Positions 62,672 through 64,000 of a DNA stretch of 64,000 bases are shown here, in pieces. Numbering within the stretch: position 1 is the first letter of the stretch; each line of letters begins with the position of its first letter. The position numbers were made by a program, and so were the translations under genes. A model generated the notes under the pieces. The model worked only from the letters and a program-made list of their open reading frames with translations. It was not told the origin of the DNA and did not search any database. Source of the stretch: Gluconacetobacter asukensis. GTDB taxonomy: Bacteria > Pseudomonadota > Alphaproteobacteria > Acetobacterales > Acetobacteraceae. The stretch is taken from assembly GCF_014174375.1 (NCBI RefSeq), contig NZ_JABEQE010000019.1, positions 1-64,000 on the forward strand. The letters run 5' to 3'.

Positions 62672-64000
62672 TCAGAGGGCGGCGCCGATCGCCTGGCCCA
62701 GCGCCCGCAGGCCCGATGCCAGATCGCCCGTGATATGCACCCGCAGCGCGCGCCGGCCGCGTTCGGCCAGGACGTCGAAATCGCCCCGCGCCTGCGCGGC
62801 CTTGACCACGCCGAACGTGTATTTCTCGCCCGGCACCGGCAGGTCGGCCACATCGTCCGCCGTGATCTGCAGGAACACGCCGCTGTTGGGCCCGCCCTTG
62901 TAGGCCTGCCCGGTCGAATGCAGGAAGCGCGGCCCGAATTCCGCCGCCGTCGCCACCTTCAGCGCGTCGCGGATGGTCAGGCGGGTGGCCTGAATCCATT
63001 CGATGGTGGCGGCATCACGCTCCACATAGGCCAGCAGGCCGACATACTCGCCCGCGCCGACCCGGCCGAAATGGGCCTTGAGGATGTCGGCCGTCGAGGC
63101 CCCCTTGAGCGCCGCCGCATTGGCCGCGTCGGCGAAGAAGGCAAAGGCGCCGTCGGTCGCGAACGGGGTTTCCGCCGGCAGGGTGCCCGTTTCGTTATAG
63201 GCGGTCGTCAGCTTCTTGGTTTCGACCTTCGAGGCTTCGACATCCGGCTGGTCGAACGGGTCGATCCCCAGGATCGAGCCGGCAACGGCGGTGGCGAATT
63301 CCCAACGGAAGAATTCCTGCGCGATCTGGCGCGGATGGTGCAGCGTGATCGTGACCACCGGCTCGCCGGCCGCGACCAGGGCGCGGATCGCCTCGTCCTG
63401 CTCGGCGTCGGGCTTCGAGGCCAGGCGCAGATAGGCGAAGACGCGGTCCTTGCCGTACAGCGCGGGCGCGCCCAGCGTTTCCTGATCGATCGGAACCAGA
63501 CCCTTGCCGATCTTGCCGGTCGATTCCGCGATGAGCTGTTCCAACCACGCGCCCAGATCGTAGATGCCGGGCGAGGCGACGATGGTCACCTTGTCACGGC
63601 CGAACTGCGTGGCGGCGACACCCAGCACGGTGCCCAGCAGTACGCCCGGATTGAGCGTCGGCGGCACCGAGGCGGCGGACGCGCGGGCACCATAGAGCGC
63701 GCTGTCCAGGAATTCCTTGAGCGCCACGCCGGAGGCGGCGGCCGGGACGATGCCGAAATTCGACAGCACCGAATAGCGGCCGCCGATTTCCTTCTCGCCG
63801 TAGAAGATCTTCCAGAACCCGTCCTTCTTCGCGACATCTTCCATGTGCGAGCCCGGATCGGTCACCGCCACGAAATGGCTGCCCACCTTATCGCCCAGCA
63901 CCTTCTTCGCGGCTTCGAAGAAATAGGCCTTGAGGATGTTCGGCTCCAGCGTGCCGCCCGATTTGGACGAGACGATGAAGAGCGTCTTCGCGAGGTCGAT
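62672..64000 (-). CDS. Glucose-6-phosphate isomerase domain of a probable transaldolase/isomerase fusion (5' end outside the window)
   Basis: Partial: the frame remains open to the right edge (443 codons here). Reading inwards from the edge it shows SKSGGTLEPNILKAYFFEAAKK, then FVAVTDPGSHMED and RYSVLSNFGIVPAAASGV, typical of PGI, followed by SPGIYDLGAWLEQLIAESTGKIGKG. This isomerase form is the one fused behind a transaldolase in acetic acid bacteria and relatives; the transaldolase half would lie beyond 64000, so the fusion is inferred. It leads the operon tal-pgi, gnd, zwf, HAD, HAD, pgl, rpiA, gntK. Confidence 0.85.
   Translation of the reverse strand: MDLAKTLFIVSSKSGGTLEPNILKAYFFEAAKKVLGDKVGSHFVAVTDPGSHMEDVAKKDGFWKIFYGEKEIGGRYSVLSNFGIVPAAASGVALKEFLDSALYGARASAASVPPTLNPGVLLGTVLGVAATQFGRDKVTIVASPGIYDLGAWLEQLIAESTGKIGKGLVPIDQETLGAPALYGKDRVFAYLRLASKPDAEQDEAIRALVAAGEPVVTITLHHPRQIAQEFFRWEFATAVAGSILGIDPFDQPDVEASKVETKKLTTAYNETGTLPAETPFATDGAFAFFADAANAAALKGASTADILKAHFGRVGAGEYVGLLAYVERDAATIEWIQATRLTIRDALKVATAAEFGPRFLHSTGQAYKGGPNSGVFLQITADDVADLPVPGEKYTFGVVKAAQARGDFDVLAERGRRALRVHITGDLASGLRALGQAIGAAL

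Overview
The window is GC-rich, densely coded chromosomal DNA from an alphaproteobacterium. The best fit is an acetic acid bacterium (Acetobacteraceae, Gluconacetobacter/Komagataeibacter-like). This placement is inferred from three things: an oxidative pentose-phosphate operon that carries gluconokinase and a transaldolase/phosphoglucose-isomerase-type enzyme, a short NAD-type 6-phosphogluconate dehydrogenase, and several TonB-dependent receptors and efflux systems. No CRISPR array, rRNA gene or complete insertion sequence was seen. One tRNA gene (His) is present.

Layout. 0.4-2.1 kb: ada plus a 2OG-Fe(II) oxygenase (alkylation repair). 2.3-4.4 kb: arsRCB with an operator dyad over the arsR start. 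4.5-6.0 kb: an HxlR regulator divergent from an NTF2-like protein and an azoreductase. 6.03-6.26 kb: a scar made of fragments of two genes found elsewhere in the window. 6.4-10.8 kb: accessory DNA with a probable Tat-exported aminotransferase, a LysR/quinone-reductase/lipocalin cassette and a ParDE-like module. 11-20.5 kb: core genes (MFS exporter, rplM-rpsI, glnB, glnA) interrupted at tRNA-His by a 1-kb insert with a HigBA-like module. 20.7-28.7 kb: ClC channel, quinone reductase, hydrolase, AlkA-like glycosylase, TonB, AMP nucleosidase and thioesterase. 29-39.5 kb: an uptake and catabolic island. 39.5-44.9 kb: LysR regulator and a tripartite efflux pump. 45-53.6 kb: pirin-like protein, RES-Xre and VapBC modules, two membrane proteins, a TonB-dependent receptor and an orphan gene. 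53.7-64 kb: envelope genes and the pentose-phosphate operon, running off the right edge.

The most coherent candidate for something new is the 29-39.5 kb island. It combines a TonB-dependent receptor with a translationally coupled flavin reductase, a polar-amino-acid-type ABC importer, a luciferase-like flavin monooxygenase, an SDR, a RidA-family protein and a FadR-type GntR regulator. Two dyads matching the FadR-type operator pattern lie between the divergent importer and monooxygenase operons. The architecture recalls the Rut pyrimidine pathway (RutA/RutF/RutC-like roles), but its substrate is unknown.

The intergenic DNA also has structure of its own. One family of 160-bp palindromic elements has three copies, each starting directly at an upstream stop codon and keeping its terminal stem through paired base changes. 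Two further families of hairpin-rich repeats are also present. Four toxin-antitoxin-like modules, a tRNA-His attachment-site duplication, a chimeric gene scar and an IS5-family transposase stub mark past rearrangement.
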